A stretch of 64,000 nucleotides of DNA, from contig NZ_JAIVKL010000008.1 in the NCBI RefSeq assembly GCF_020524045.1, positions 1 through 64,000 on the forward strand, given 5' to 3'. A program made the translations under genes and the position numbers. The stretch's first letter is position 1. Each line of letters begins with the position of its first letter. The notes beneath the pieces are model-generated. The model ran no database searches, was not told the origin of the DNA, and saw only the letters and a program-made list of their open reading frames with translations. Shown here one piece after another: positions 43,137 to 52,533 of this stretch. This stretch comes from Metabacillus litoralis (GTDB taxonomy: Bacteria > Bacillota > Bacilli > Bacillales > Bacillaceae).

Positions 43137-44051
43137 TTGGACAAACTTATGAAATTAATTGTAGGAATCCTTATGATTGCTGTACTGACAGGGTGCTTTG
43201 GTGAGGATTATGATGTTGGTGTTCCAACGGCACATTTACATTTAGAAATTGGTTTGCAAAATCAACAAACACAATTAACAGAAGCAAATATTAGTTGGAG
43301 TTCATCAAGTGGAGATGTAGAAGAAAAAATAGATAATATCGAAGAATTTGGATTATCGCAAAAGGAAATTAGAGTTTCACCAAACCAAGAGGCTTCTTTG
43401 GAATTTAAAGAGAATGAAGAAAATGGTGGAGATATTTGGACAGACCCAACGATAACAGCTACTTTATGGAAAAACGGAGAACAAATAGACATCGAGTTTA
43501 ATGAATATAGAGAATTTCAATTTCCAGTAAACGAAGGGAATTATGTATTAGAAGTTAAATTCATTGATTCAGAAGACAGTGCTCAATATGTAGGGAATAT
43601 TGTGATCGAAAAAACAAACGAGCAAACAAAATTAATTGATGGCAAACTTCCAGAGTTCACACTTATGGAAATGCCTACAATACAAAATGTTCATACAGTT
43701 GGGGCAGAGGGTGTAATATTTGATAATAGCTATTTAGAAGTATGTTGGAATGATTGTGAAGATAATAATACATCTCATTACCCCGATATTCACTCTGGTG
43801 ATGTTGAGATAGGCGATACAATACAGATTGATTGGCATAAAATGAAACCACAGCCCACTGATATAAACCTACTTCAAATAAATACGGAGAATTATGAAGT
43901 TATAGATAAGAAGAGCGAAAAAATTTCTAATACTCCTTTAGAAATTGAAGTGAATGAAGAGAATATTGGCTCACAATATGCTTTAGAGTTTTTATGGAAA
44001 GAAGGAAATGATATAAAAGGAAAAAGTATATTGAATTTTAGATTAAAATAA
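43137..44051 (+). CDS. Lipoprotein with Ig-like domains
   Basis: The TTG at 43137 follows AAGGAGTGA. The lipobox is VLTGC (Cys at about 21). The 304-residue protein has two beta-rich domains (about 30-145 and 180-300), with a Cys pair in EVCWNDCED. It is probably a surface-exposed binding protein, but no ligand is suggested. Confidence 0.65.
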   Translation: MDKLMKLIVGILMIAVLTGCFGEDYDVGVPTAHLHLEIGLQNQQTQLTEANISWSSSSGDVEEKIDNIEEFGLSQKEIRVSPNQEASLEFKENEENGGDIWTDPTITATLWKNGEQIDIEFNEYREFQFPVNEGNYVLEVKFIDSEDSAQYVGNIVIEKTNEQTKLIDGKLPEFTLMEMPTIQNVHTVGAEGVIFDNSYLEVCWNDCEDNNTSHYPDIHSGDVEIGDTIQIDWHKMKPQPTDINLLQINTENYEVIDKKSEKISNTPLEIEVNEENIGSQYALEFLWKEGNDIKGKSILNFRLK

Positions 44052-44110
44052 ATAGTTTAATACGATCATGTAGATGAGATTATTCAAAAGAAAAAAATCT
44101 ACAATCATAG

Positions 44111-44335
44111 GGTGCAATACAAGAAAATGGAGTTGTCGAATGCGATAGCTCTTTATTTTTTAAAAGAGGCAGATTAATTAAATTAAAATGCAATAATTTT
44201 TATTCAAACGTATTAAGAAGTGAGGAACTCGGAGTTAAAACAACAGGTATAAAATATGTTGAAAACTATAATAATCATTTGGTATTTTCCGTTTTTAACG
44301 ATAAATTATTCCCTTTTCACTCAAGAAAAGGGTAA
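44111..44335 (+). pseudogene. 3' gene fragment without start
   Basis: Seventy-four codons are open after a TAG, reading AIQENGVVECDSSLFFKRGR, LIKLKCNNFYSNVLRSEELG and ending FHSRKG. No start codon or ribosome site exists. It was not recognised; a truncated gene is likely. Confidence 0.5.
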
Positions 44336-44371
44336 AATTAACATATGTATTAGTTAGAAGGAGGACTCTTA

Positions 44372-44524
44372 ATGGTGGTCGGCTTAGTAATATTAGGAAT
44401 TGTTTTATTAATTTTAGGAATTTTAACACCTATTGCTTCAGGAACTACTATTTTAATTTCTGTCATTTTATTTGTCATTGCAATGGTGCTTTTTTATAAA
44501 AAAAGAAGAGTATCCAAATCGTAG
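44372..44524 (+). CDS. Small hydrophobic protein (50 residues)
   Basis: The ATG at 44372 lies after AAGGAGGAC. Sequence: VVGLVILGIVLLILGILTPI, ASGTTILISVILFVIAMVLF, YKKRRVSKS. Two helices and a basic tail are visible. This type of small membrane protein is common in Bacillus. Confidence 0.6.
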   Translation: MVVGLVILGIVLLILGILTPIASGTTILISVILFVIAMVLFYKKRRVSKS

Positions 44525-44611
44525 TGCATTATAATAATCAAAGCTATCTATCTTTTTCGACTATTGCTCGACTGTTCAAAAAACTAGTATGTAGCCTGGG
44601 AGGGTTATGAA

Positions 44612-45148
44612 GTGGTGAATCGTGCTATGAACATTATTGTTAAGGATTATGATAAAAATTGGATTGAACTTTATAAAAAGGAAGCAAAAAAAATAAGAGA
44701 GATATTCATTGGTGAACTTGTTGAAATGAATCATATAGGTAGTACAGCTGTACCTGGTTTAAAAGCAAAGCCAATCATCGATATCATGCCAGTCGTTAAA
44801 AATATTGAAAAAGTTGATATTTTTAATGAAAAAATGATAGAAATAGATTATGAACCACTTGGAGAGTTAGGGATTACAGGAAGAAGATACTTTCGAAAAG
44901 GTGGAGAAAACAGGACACATCAAATTCATTTTTTTCAATATGATAATGATTATGAAATAGTACGTCATCTTGCTCTTCGTGATTACCTAATTTCCCATAA
45001 AGAAGTTATGTTAGAGTATGGAAAGTTAAAAGAAAAACTTGCCGAACAATTTCCTAAAGATATTGAAGGATATAGTGAAGGGAAAAATGATTTTGTAAAA
45101 AACATGGAACGAAAAGCAATCGAATGGTACCGAAAAAACAAAAAGTAA
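44612..45148 (+). CDS. GrpB family (UPF0157) protein
   Basis: The GTG at 44612 follows GGGAGGG. The 178-residue protein has the family signature MNHIGSTAVPGLKAKPIIDI and the later RTHQIHFFQYDNDYEIVRHL. GrpB proteins share a nucleotidyltransferase fold; their role is unresolved. Confidence 0.88.
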   Translation: MVNRAMNIIVKDYDKNWIELYKKEAKKIREIFIGELVEMNHIGSTAVPGLKAKPIIDIMPVVKNIEKVDIFNEKMIEIDYEPLGELGITGRRYFRKGGENRTHQIHFFQYDNDYEIVRHLALRDYLISHKEVMLEYGKLKEKLAEQFPKDIEGYSEGKNDFVKNMERKAIEWYRKNKK

Positions 45149-45278
45149 AAAACTCCAAGTGTCTTCTCAATCTCATATTCTTGAATACTTTCATCATATT
45201 TACGGCAATTTCTATTGTGCGAAATGCAACGATCTTGGAAATAATTGCACACTAAATGCAATATATATATTGAATTAT

Positions 45279-45294
45279 GTAACATATATGTTAC
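45279..45294. promoter_or_regulatory. Perfect palindromic operator
   Basis: GTAACATATATGTTAC is a 16-base perfect palindrome inside the promoter region (TTGAAT upstream) of the XRE gene, probably its own operator. Confidence 0.6.
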
Positions 45295-45321
45295 ACTTAT
45301 TTTAAGGAGGGATACAACCAT

Positions 45322-45519
45322 TTGGAGAACAAAGTGAAGATAGCTCGAATTCAAGTAAGTTTAACGCAACAACAATTGGCAGAAAAGATTGGTGTCACTC
45401 GCCAAACAATTAGTTTAATTGAGAAGGGTAAATATAATCCAACATTAAAGTTGTGTCTTGATATTTGTTATGTGGTTAACAAAACATTAGATGAAGTATT
45501 TTGGATAGAAAAGGAGTGA
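45322..45519 (+). CDS. XRE-family regulator (YgzD-like)
   Basis: The TTG at 45322 lies after AAGGAGGG. The 65-residue protein is essentially one helix-turn-helix (SLTQQQLAEKIGVTRQTISL, then EKGKYNPTLKLCLDICYVVN) ending in DEVFWIEKE, the usual small XRE regulator paired with a membrane protein. The next gene starts four bases later. Confidence 0.85.
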   Translation: MENKVKIARIQVSLTQQQLAEKIGVTRQTISLIEKGKYNPTLKLCLDICYVVNKTLDEVFWIEKE

Positions 45520-45522
45520 TGA

Positions 45523-45957
45523 ATGATGAAAAAAATCACAGATGAACGATTAAAATTACAAAATTTAAAAAACATCCGCATTGCCTTTATCATACAAACG
45601 AATGGTATACTAGGGATTTTAGGATATGACTTAGTTACAAAAGGATTAGACGGAATGAGAGAAAATCCTCTATGGTTCGTATTCATGATAACTACAGTTA
45701 TTTCCGCCTATCTATCAATGAGTATTAGTACAGATCATGAAAATAGTAAAATTAACCCGCAAAGAAGTCTAAGTATTTCACTGATTGTGCTTGTTTTCAT
45801 TTCAACTGTTGTTGGTTTTTTTGTTACACGTACTGATGGTTTTAATATACTGGATGGAGTCATATTGGGTGGAATATTATTTGTTTGTGGATTTGTACCA
45901 ATAATCTATATTTATCATTTGCGTAAAAAAAGACAAGATGAACATATCGAAGAATGA
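45523..45957 (+). CDS. Membrane protein partner of the XRE regulator
   Basis: The 144-residue protein has four helices (about 20-33, 50-66, 84-103, 112-130) and a charged tail. AAGGAGTGATG precedes the ATG. It is co-transcribed with the regulator, as in DUF-type two-gene modules of Bacillus; function unknown. Confidence 0.7.
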   Translation: MMKKITDERLKLQNLKNIRIAFIIQTNGILGILGYDLVTKGLDGMRENPLWFVFMITTVISAYLSMSISTDHENSKINPQRSLSISLIVLVFISTVVGFFVTRTDGFNILDGVILGGILFVCGFVPIIYIYHLRKKRQDEHIEE

Positions 45958-46068
45958 AGTGGTCATTCCCTATACATTTACAACCGAAACAGTTTAGTTG
46001 AAGAAAAGGTGATCCTTTTATGCTAGAATCAAAACAGAAAACAAATTTTTAGATACTTTAAAAAGTGA

Positions 46069-46818
<750 letters not shown>

Positions 46819-46900
46819 TTTAAGTGTTTGATAATGGAAACTAGAGCTAACAGCAAAAATACTTTCTCAAATGAATTGGCTAGTTGAATTAACAGAAGAG

Positions 46901-46952
46901 AAACAATGGAACGGCACTCTGTATCAGATGCAAAGCACCGTCCGTTTGTTTT
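46901..46952. terminator. Possible shared terminator
   Basis: AAACAATGGAACGG can pair with CCGTCCGTTTGTTT over a long loop between two convergent genes. Confidence 0.4.
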
Positions 46953-46955
46953 AAA

Positions 46956-48356
46956 TCAAGGGATTATTTCAAATACAGTCCCTTGGTTTAAGTCTGATAC
47001 TTTCATCGAGTGATATACCCCTAAATAAAGATTGGTTTGAACAAGGTTTGTTCCTAACCCTACATAATAAGCTGGTTGAGATCCAAAGTCATAACTAGGT
47101 TCAATCACACCATAATCATTAAGTTTCCCATCAAACCTTACTTTGGTATAAGCTAACCCTCCTCTAACTGGAGATTCTGATTGCTTATTCCGGGCCATAT
47201 CGGTAAACACTATACTTCCCGTTAAATCTGGTATTTCGTTGCTCATATATGGTTGGACTCCCGTAAGTGCAGTGCCTTCAAATTTATCAGGTCGAGAATC
47301 TTGATGAAAATAACACGTTAAAGGAGGAAGACGATTCACAGAATCTTTTACGGCTTCTATGTAATAGGCAATCGACTGTTTATCCATAGAATTTTCTGAG
47401 CAGTTCTCTAAAATCGAAGTCGGAAAAGCTCCTTCCCATCCTCTCCAACCGAAGTTGATTAAACCCTTAGGTTCCTTTTTTGTCGAATAAAACTGAATTA
47501 GCTGCTTAACAGGGATTCGCTGATCGTACACAAATGAAAAGATCGATTCTACTAAATCTTGTCCAACATTTCCGACATACTTAATAGACTGATTACCATA
47601 CCTTTGATAAGAAATGCCTGGGTTATTACGAACTCCTTTGGCGACTACTGCTAACGCTTCCTGAATAGAATTTGGGAGTTCATCAAAACGAGTGACTGCT
47701 GGTAGATCAGTGGGAAATGTTTTAGACACATCAATTTCAATAATTTTACCGGCTATTTCCAGGTTATCTTGGCTTAGATTAAAAGGATCATAGCCTGATC
47801 CGCCATCTCCAGTACTTAAAACAAGGTTCCCTGTTTCAGGTGAGAAGTTTAAGCTATTGAAACCATTATGATTAAAAAATGGCCTTTTAAGATTAAGTAA
47901 AGTTCTGCGTTTTTTCGGTTGTCCGTTTGTTTGGAGGATCCACTCTTCCACAGTATCAATATGATCATATTGATTATTTCTATCTTCCCATTTCAAGTTT
48001 AATGTACTTGGGTCACACGAATCAGGAGTAAAAGAATTAGAAAGAGCACCTGGACCTTGACTACCAGCGACTGAAAAATGTAGATAAAACACCCCGTTAT
48101 AATAAAATTGAGGGTGAAACGCTAAACCTAATAAACCTCGTTCATCATATCCACCAGAAGCACCCAATTCGATAATTCGTGAACGAATATCTATAAACGT
48201 TTGAACTTCACCATTTCTTAAGAAAAAGACCTCTCCTACCTGAGTAGCAATAAACAATCGTTCCACAATGTCTCCTGGTAGAAACGCTGTTTTCATAACA
48301 GTAGGTAAATTAATGTTAGTCACAAGCGGCCGTAAACCCACATTCACATTCTTCAA
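46956..48356 (-). CDS. PQQ-type sugar (glucose/sorbosone) dehydrogenase-like protein
   Basis: The TTG at 48356 follows AAAGGAGTG on the minus strand. The 466-residue protein follows the GSDH beta-propeller pattern: LPGDIVERLFIATQVGEVFF, GYDERGLLGLAFHPQFYYNG, FNHNGFNSLNFSPETGNLVL, STGDGGSGYDPFNLSQD, NFGWRGWEGAFPTSI. No signal peptide is visible. PQQ binding is typical for the family but is not shown here. Confidence 0.82.
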   Translation of the reverse strand: MKNVNVGLRPLVTNINLPTVMKTAFLPGDIVERLFIATQVGEVFFLRNGEVQTFIDIRSRIIELGASGGYDERGLLGLAFHPQFYYNGVFYLHFSVAGSQGPGALSNSFTPDSCDPSTLNLKWEDRNNQYDHIDTVEEWILQTNGQPKKRRTLLNLKRPFFNHNGFNSLNFSPETGNLVLSTGDGGSGYDPFNLSQDNLEIAGKIIEIDVSKTFPTDLPAVTRFDELPNSIQEALAVVAKGVRNNPGISYQRYGNQSIKYVGNVGQDLVESIFSFVYDQRIPVKQLIQFYSTKKEPKGLINFGWRGWEGAFPTSILENCSENSMDKQSIAYYIEAVKDSVNRLPPLTCYFHQDSRPDKFEGTALTGVQPYMSNEIPDLTGSIVFTDMARNKQSESPVRGGLAYTKVRFDGKLNDYGVIEPSYDFGSQPAYYVGLGTNLVQTNLYLGVYHSMKVSDLNQGTVFEIIP

Positions 48357-48467
48357 CTTCTCACACTCCTTTAATTGGTTTCTTTTAAGTAAGATATGAT
48401 AGGTCTTATTTCATTTAGTACTGAGAAAGGAGAAACACTAGTTAGATCGGAATAAAATAAATTCACC

Positions 48468-48535
48468 TAAACTAAATGGTGCGGTCCTGCAGTGTTTTCT
48501 TTACGTCAAAAGAAGGAAATAAATGTTAAATTAAC
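48468..48535 (+). repeat. Array repeat, GGAAATAAATGTTAAA right-half variant
   Basis: ACTAAATGGTGCGGTCCTGC, TTTTCTTTACGTC, then AGAAGGAAATAAATGTTAAA. Confidence 0.5.
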
Positions 48536-48628
48536 TATTTAATAGAATTTTTCAAGAATAATTGAAACCTTAAAAACAGCTAATCGTATTGATTAATAAG
48601 AATAATAGAATATAAGGGGAACTTTAAA

Positions 48629-48823
48629 ATGGGTATCGGAATTATTCTAACAATTATTGGTGTGACAATGATTGTGAAACCATCTATTTTTTGGGTATTA
48701 ACAGAGAGTTGGAAATCAAACGATCGTACTGAACCATCAAACTTGTACAAATGGTCAACTCGTTTTGGAGGGATAATGATGACTATCGCAGGTATTGGAG
48801 GAATTATTGTTTATTTTCTATAG
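48629..48823 (+). CDS. DUF6199-like small membrane protein
   Basis: The 64-residue protein has two helices with a middle loop VLTESWKSNDRTEPSNLYKW and STRFGGIMMTIAG, the clear pattern of DUF6199. ATAAGGGGA lies before the ATG. Function unknown. Confidence 0.78.
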   Translation: MGIGIILTIIGVTMIVKPSIFWVLTESWKSNDRTEPSNLYKWSTRFGGIMMTIAGIGGIIVYFL

Positions 48824-48988
48824 AGATGGTGCGGAAGTATAATTTTTAAAAAAATGGAACTATCTTATTCGAAATGCGTGATCCAAAACGAAAGGGCTGT
48901 ACTGAAAATAAGGCATATCTAAGAATTGAAGGTACATTTATTTTGTGAGGATTTTTTAAATAGTAAATCTAAAAATAAACCTTTTTAA

Positions 48989-49052
48989 GTTAAGGGCGCG
49001 AGTGTTCAATAAGATTACTCGCTATTTCATTAACGGTGCGGAATAGATAGAC
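48989..49052 (+). repeat. Array repeat
   Basis: GTTAAGGGCGCGAGTGTTC-AATAA-GATTACTCGCTATTTC followed by ATTAACGGTGCGGAATAGA. GCGAGT/ACTCGC pairs fully. Confidence 0.8.
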
Positions 49053-49140
49053 AAACCTCGGAATAATTCCATACGATATTTGAAACGAACAAAGGATTTT
49101 ATTCGTCTAAATTAAAAAGTAGTTAAGGGAGGTTAAATCT

Positions 49141-49764
49141 ATTAGAAATATTAGTTGGGTCTTATTATTATTTCTACTATCGATTAGTTTATTTGGCTGC
49201 CAGCAGAATAGTGAAAGTTTAGAAAAGATAACAATTGAACCAATGGAGAGCAATAATTCCGAAACATTAGTTATAGAGGATAGAAAAACAATCGAAATGA
49301 TTGAAGAAGCAGTAAGTAATTCAGAAAAACAACCAGGTATTGTCAATATGGCAGACCCTGAATTTAAAATTGAAATAGGAGAGGAAACATATTTCCTTTG
49401 GGTTGATGCAAAATCTGGAACAATAATGAATACAAAAGATACACACACAATTTATTCTTTATCTGTTCGTTCAAGTAAACAAATCAACGATATCATCTCA
49501 TATAATTATTCGAAGATTAGAGAAATAGCGTGGAACTTCTTAGAAGAAAAAGGTTGGAGTGATCGTGCCAAGGAAGAATGGAAAAGTGCAAAAGTCTCTA
49601 AAATCATAGTTACTAAAGATTATGAGTTGTTAGATAAAGATTATAAAGGCAAAGAAGTATTCTCTGTTTCATTTGAAGATAAAGAAAACATTATAGCAAG
49701 TACCCCGATTATACTGGTTGATGCTGATACAAACAAAGTTATTGGCTATATGCCAGGGGAATAA
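49141..49764 (+). CDS. Lipoprotein with a probable ATT start codon
   Basis: The frame reads IRNISWVLLLFLLSISLFGC before QQNSES, a perfect lipoprotein signal, but contains no ATG, GTG or TTG before the lipobox. ATT at 49141 lies eight bases after GGGAGG. The only regular start (ATG at 49243) would lose the signal. The 207-residue protein ends VSFEDKENIIASTPIILVDA plus DTNKVIGYMPGE, like the C-terminus of the anti-sigma-like protein at 22.5 kb. Either ATT is used or a start mutation has silenced the gene. Confidence 0.65.
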   Translation: MRNISWVLLLFLLSISLFGCQQNSESLEKITIEPMESNNSETLVIEDRKTIEMIEEAVSNSEKQPGIVNMADPEFKIEIGEETYFLWVDAKSGTIMNTKDTHTIYSLSVRSSKQINDIISYNYSKIREIAWNFLEEKGWSDRAKEEWKSAKVSKIIVTKDYELLDKDYKGKEVFSVSFEDKENIIASTPIILVDADTNKVIGYMPGE

Positions 49765-49831
49765 CATCTCTTTATTAACTAGCATTATATTTTACTTGAT
49801 TTCGTCTGTTTATTTAACGAGGGGGTATCAA

Positions 49832-50212
49832 ATGAAATTTAAGAAATTTATATTTTCTATAAGTATTTTGCTTATTTTCTTAGTCGGATGCAATAGCGGT
49901 TATATTGACAATCCAGTTAAAGGTAATCCAACTCCAAAGGAATTTCTAAAAAATGAAAGTGCAGATATATTTCTTCTTAATGGGATCGTTTATTCTAATG
50001 CACAAGATGTTGAATGGGTTTCAAATTTGGAATATAAATTAGGTGAACAAATTGGAGAAATAACGAAACAAACAGATAAGGCACGTAGGTTTAAAGATGG
50101 TACTGCAAATAAATTACCTGTTGGCACTAAGCTACATGAAACAGATGGACCAGTATATATTGCAATTATAGATGAGAAAGAAATACCATATTTAAAAATG
50201 CTTGAAGGTTAA
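49832..50212 (+). CDS. Lipoprotein, paralogue of the one at 50793
   Basis: The ATG at 49832 follows GAGGGGGT. The lipobox is FLVGC (Cys at about 20). The 126-residue protein has NGIVYSNAQDVEWVSNLEYK, GEQIGEITKQTD and NKLPVGTKLHETDG. These segments are shared with the lipoprotein two genes downstream, indicating duplication within the array. Confidence 0.7.
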   Translation: MKFKKFIFSISILLIFLVGCNSGYIDNPVKGNPTPKEFLKNESADIFLLNGIVYSNAQDVEWVSNLEYKLGEQIGEITKQTDKARRFKDGTANKLPVGTKLHETDGPVYIAIIDEKEIPYLKMLEG

Positions 50213-50317
50213 TTGTTATTCAACAAATGGTTAACGATTGTTACATGGAAAAGTGAAGGTTTTCTTTTCGTAAGTTATAGTATCCTTTTAAAATATATTA
50301 ACGGAGGGATATGTGTG

Positions 50318-50650
50318 ATGACAAAGATATTTAAAGTATTAGCAATCATTGTTTTTTTCACCATTGTTGGGTGCTCTAATTCAACAGATCGAACTGAAGA
50401 AAATAACAATAAAATCAAAACGGAAAATTCCAGTTTTATAGGAACAATCAAGGAAATTAACGGTAGCAGTTCAATTGTTTCTGCTAAAGTATTTGAGGGT
50501 AATCCTGAAGGTGATGTGTTTGTTGACCTTACCGTGAATAGTGATGAGACATTCCAAGTTGGAGACAAGGTGAAAGTAGGATTTGATGGCACCGTTAAAG
50601 AATCTTATCCAGCTCAAATTAATACACTTTCTGTAGAATTGGTTGATTAA
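50318..50650 (+). CDS. Lipoprotein, DUF3221-like
   Basis: The ATG at 50318 follows GGAGGGAT. The lipobox is TIVGC (Cys at about 18). The 110-residue protein has an OB-like domain: SSFIGTIKEINGSSSIVSAK, VFVDLTVNSDETFQVGDKVK, VGFDGTVKESYPAQIN. This is the pattern of DUF3221 lipoproteins. Confidence 0.75.
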   Translation: MTKIFKVLAIIVFFTIVGCSNSTDRTEENNNKIKTENSSFIGTIKEINGSSSIVSAKVFEGNPEGDVFVDLTVNSDETFQVGDKVKVGFDGTVKESYPAQINTLSVELVD

Positions 50651-50659
50651 TACCGTGTT

Positions 50660-50742
50660 CATTAACGGGTGATAATGTGTAACGTAGTTGTTTCAACATC
50701 TCCTTTAATTATTAAACTAACGGAGCAGGTTAGTGCAAGAAG
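50660..50742 (+). repeat. Array repeat with insertion
   Basis: CATTAACGGGTGATAATGTG, CGTAGTTGTTTCAACATCTCC, then ACTAACGGAGCAGGTTAG and TGCAAGAAG. Confidence 0.75.
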
Positions 50743-50792
50743 AAATTTAGGATAGAGTAATTCCAACTATATATAAAAAGGGGGGTATTACA

Positions 50793-51179
50793 TTGGTTGA
50801 AAAGTTATTTTATGTCCTGATTGCATTAGCTTTAATTATTACTAATGGATGTTCAAATGAAGGGGAAGCAACCACAGTAACAATCGATAGTATTGATGCC
50901 GAGGAAGTTTTAACATTGGATTCTGATGCTAATATTTTTCAGTATGAAGGAGTGATCTACAAAACTAATATTGATTGGGTTGAAGAATTGTCTTTAACAA
51001 AAGATGTTCAAATCGGTGAAATAAAAACAAAAAACGAAGCAAATACAGATTTTAAAGACGAGATGTCTAATAGATTGCCTGTTGGTGCAAAGATTTTTTC
51101 CACCAAAGAAAGAGGAGATATTTTAATTGTTGAATCTGAAGGAGAAATCAAAAAATATCTTGCAATCGTTGAAGGGTAG
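50793..51179 (+). CDS. Lipoprotein, paralogue of the one at 49832
   Basis: The TTG at 50793 follows GGGGGGTAT. The signal ends IITNGC. The 128-residue protein has YEGVIYKTNIDWVEELSLTK, VQIGEIKTKNEA and NRLPVGAKIFSTKE, colinear with the paralogue. Function unknown. Confidence 0.7.
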   Translation: MVEKLFYVLIALALIITNGCSNEGEATTVTIDSIDAEEVLTLDSDANIFQYEGVIYKTNIDWVEELSLTKDVQIGEIKTKNEANTDFKDEMSNRLPVGAKIFSTKERGDILIVESEGEIKKYLAIVEG

Positions 51180-51230
51180 ACAAAACGCCTGGTTCAACAT
51201 AAATAAGCGATAGTCTTATGTTAAAGTTAT

Positions 51231-51295
51231 TTGACTAACGAAGTAGTTGAACAACAGCAGTCGCTTCTTTCGTTAGGGCAGTTTAGTGGAAGAAG
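51231..51295 (+). repeat. Array repeat
   Basis: TGACTAACGAAGTAGTTG-AACAACAGCAGTCGCTTCTTTC followed by GTTAGGGCAGTTTAGTGGAAG. Confidence 0.75.
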
Positions 51296-51361
51296 GGATT
51301 TAACAGTGTTTCTAAGAATGTATAAGTAAATAAGAAATTTACTAAGGGTTGTTAGGGGGAA

Positions 51362-51825
51362 ATGATGAAACAGATTTTGGTTTTTACTGCGATATTACTA
51401 TTCATTCTTTCTGGTTGCCAATCAAATGAGATAAATCAAGGGGATGAATCACCTTTTACTACAAAACAAAACAACATTCCTGAATATGTTCAATCACCAG
51501 AAGACGTAGTAAATATGCACGGAGACATTACAAGCATAGATAAGTTTTTTGCATTTATAGAAAATGTAAACCTAGGTTTTGAAGATAAGACTAGAGTTGT
51601 AACGTACACTGAAGAAGGAGACCCAATGCTGCATGACCTTAAATATGACGGTGAAGTAATTCAATCAACCACAGATACAAGAAGAGATACATTTGGTTCT
51701 GGTAACATAAACACAGCAATTTGCAGATCAATAGATATTAAAGAGAACGAAGAAGAACTGATTATGATTTAGCAGGTTGTGACAAAACAAATAGAGATAA
51801 TAGTATTTTAGTAATCTGGAAATGA
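51362..51825 (+). pseudogene. DUF4362 lipoprotein gene with a late frameshift
   Basis: The ATG at 51362 follows AGGGGGAA. The lipobox is LSGC. DUF4362 signatures are clear: SPEDVVNMHGDITSIDKFFA and TEEGDPMLHDLKYDGEVIQS. The frame stops at 51772 after ELIMI, but a shifted frame continues YDLAGCDKTNRDNSILVIWK to 51825, the normal ending with its conserved GC. A one- or two-base indel near 51755 truncates about 20 residues. Confidence 0.75.
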
Positions 51826-51848
51826 AACATGGAATAAGTTATTGTTCT

Positions 51849-51919
51849 TCTTATTCAACTATAGGGGCATTTCTTCAAAAAACAATGCTCTTTTCTATAT
51901 CTACAGAAAAGGAAATAAA
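51849..51919 (+). repeat. Array repeat, GGAAATAAATGTTAAA right-half variant
   Basis: TTATTCAACTATAGGGGCATTTC-TTCAAAAAAC-AATGCTCTTTTC, then CTACAGAAAAGGAAATAAATG and TTAAAC. Confidence 0.7.
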
Positions 51920-52004
51920 TGTTAAACTCAAGGGGAGTAGAGTTTAACAAGAACTCCGATTTTTATAGAAAACTTTAGGCAATAAAGAAAAGTGGTTGAA
52001 TTGA

Positions 52005-52253
52005 ATGTATTGGAATTTAAGAGTTCCCTTAATGTTGGGAATTATAGGAGTTGTGTCAGGATTCTTTCAGAAATTTCTAAATCTATTTCTTGTGGATACA
52101 TCTTATTTCATTAGAAGTGCTGTTTTTATTGGGTTAATTGGAATTGCTTATACTATTTTTGAAAAAACAGGAGTGTACGAAAAAAAGGTTCATTTTATAA
52201 TTGGTCTTGGGATAATCCTCTTTGGTATTACCTTTGACTATATGATGGCATAA
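52005..52253 (+). CDS. Three-helix small membrane protein
   Basis: The 82-residue protein has helices at about 8-30, 36-52 and 62-80. The site before the ATG is weak (GTGGTTG). An array repeat starts 11 bases after the stop. Confidence 0.55.
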   Translation: MYWNLRVPLMLGIIGVVSGFFQKFLNLFLVDTSYFIRSAVFIGLIGIAYTIFEKTGVYEKKVHFIIGLGIILFGITFDYMMA

Positions 52254-52263
52254 GTTATTTTTG

Positions 52264-52332
52264 AGCTAACGGGTGCGAGTGTTCAATAAGAACAGTCGCT
52301 TTTTCACAAACGTAACATGTTAGTGGAATAAG
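52264..52332 (+). repeat. Array repeat, best consensus copy
   Basis: GCTAACGGGTGCGAGTGTTC-AATAA-GAACAGTCGCTTTTTC is followed by ACAAACGTAACATGTTAGTGG and AATAAG. It defines the main type. Confidence 0.95.
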
Positions 52333-52533
52333 TGAGATGAAAGTCTATCACTCTATTAGTTTGCAATTGAAAAAATAGGGTGTAGTTAATTATTGGTCAA
52401 GTTTACTTTCTATTTGTTTTAACTTGTTGAAAATTTTTGTTAACAAAATTAGCATATGTATTGGAAAACCTATTGCAAAACCAACTAATGGAGAATAAGG
52501 TCAAGCAAAAGTTACACTAAAAGGAGTGTGTTT

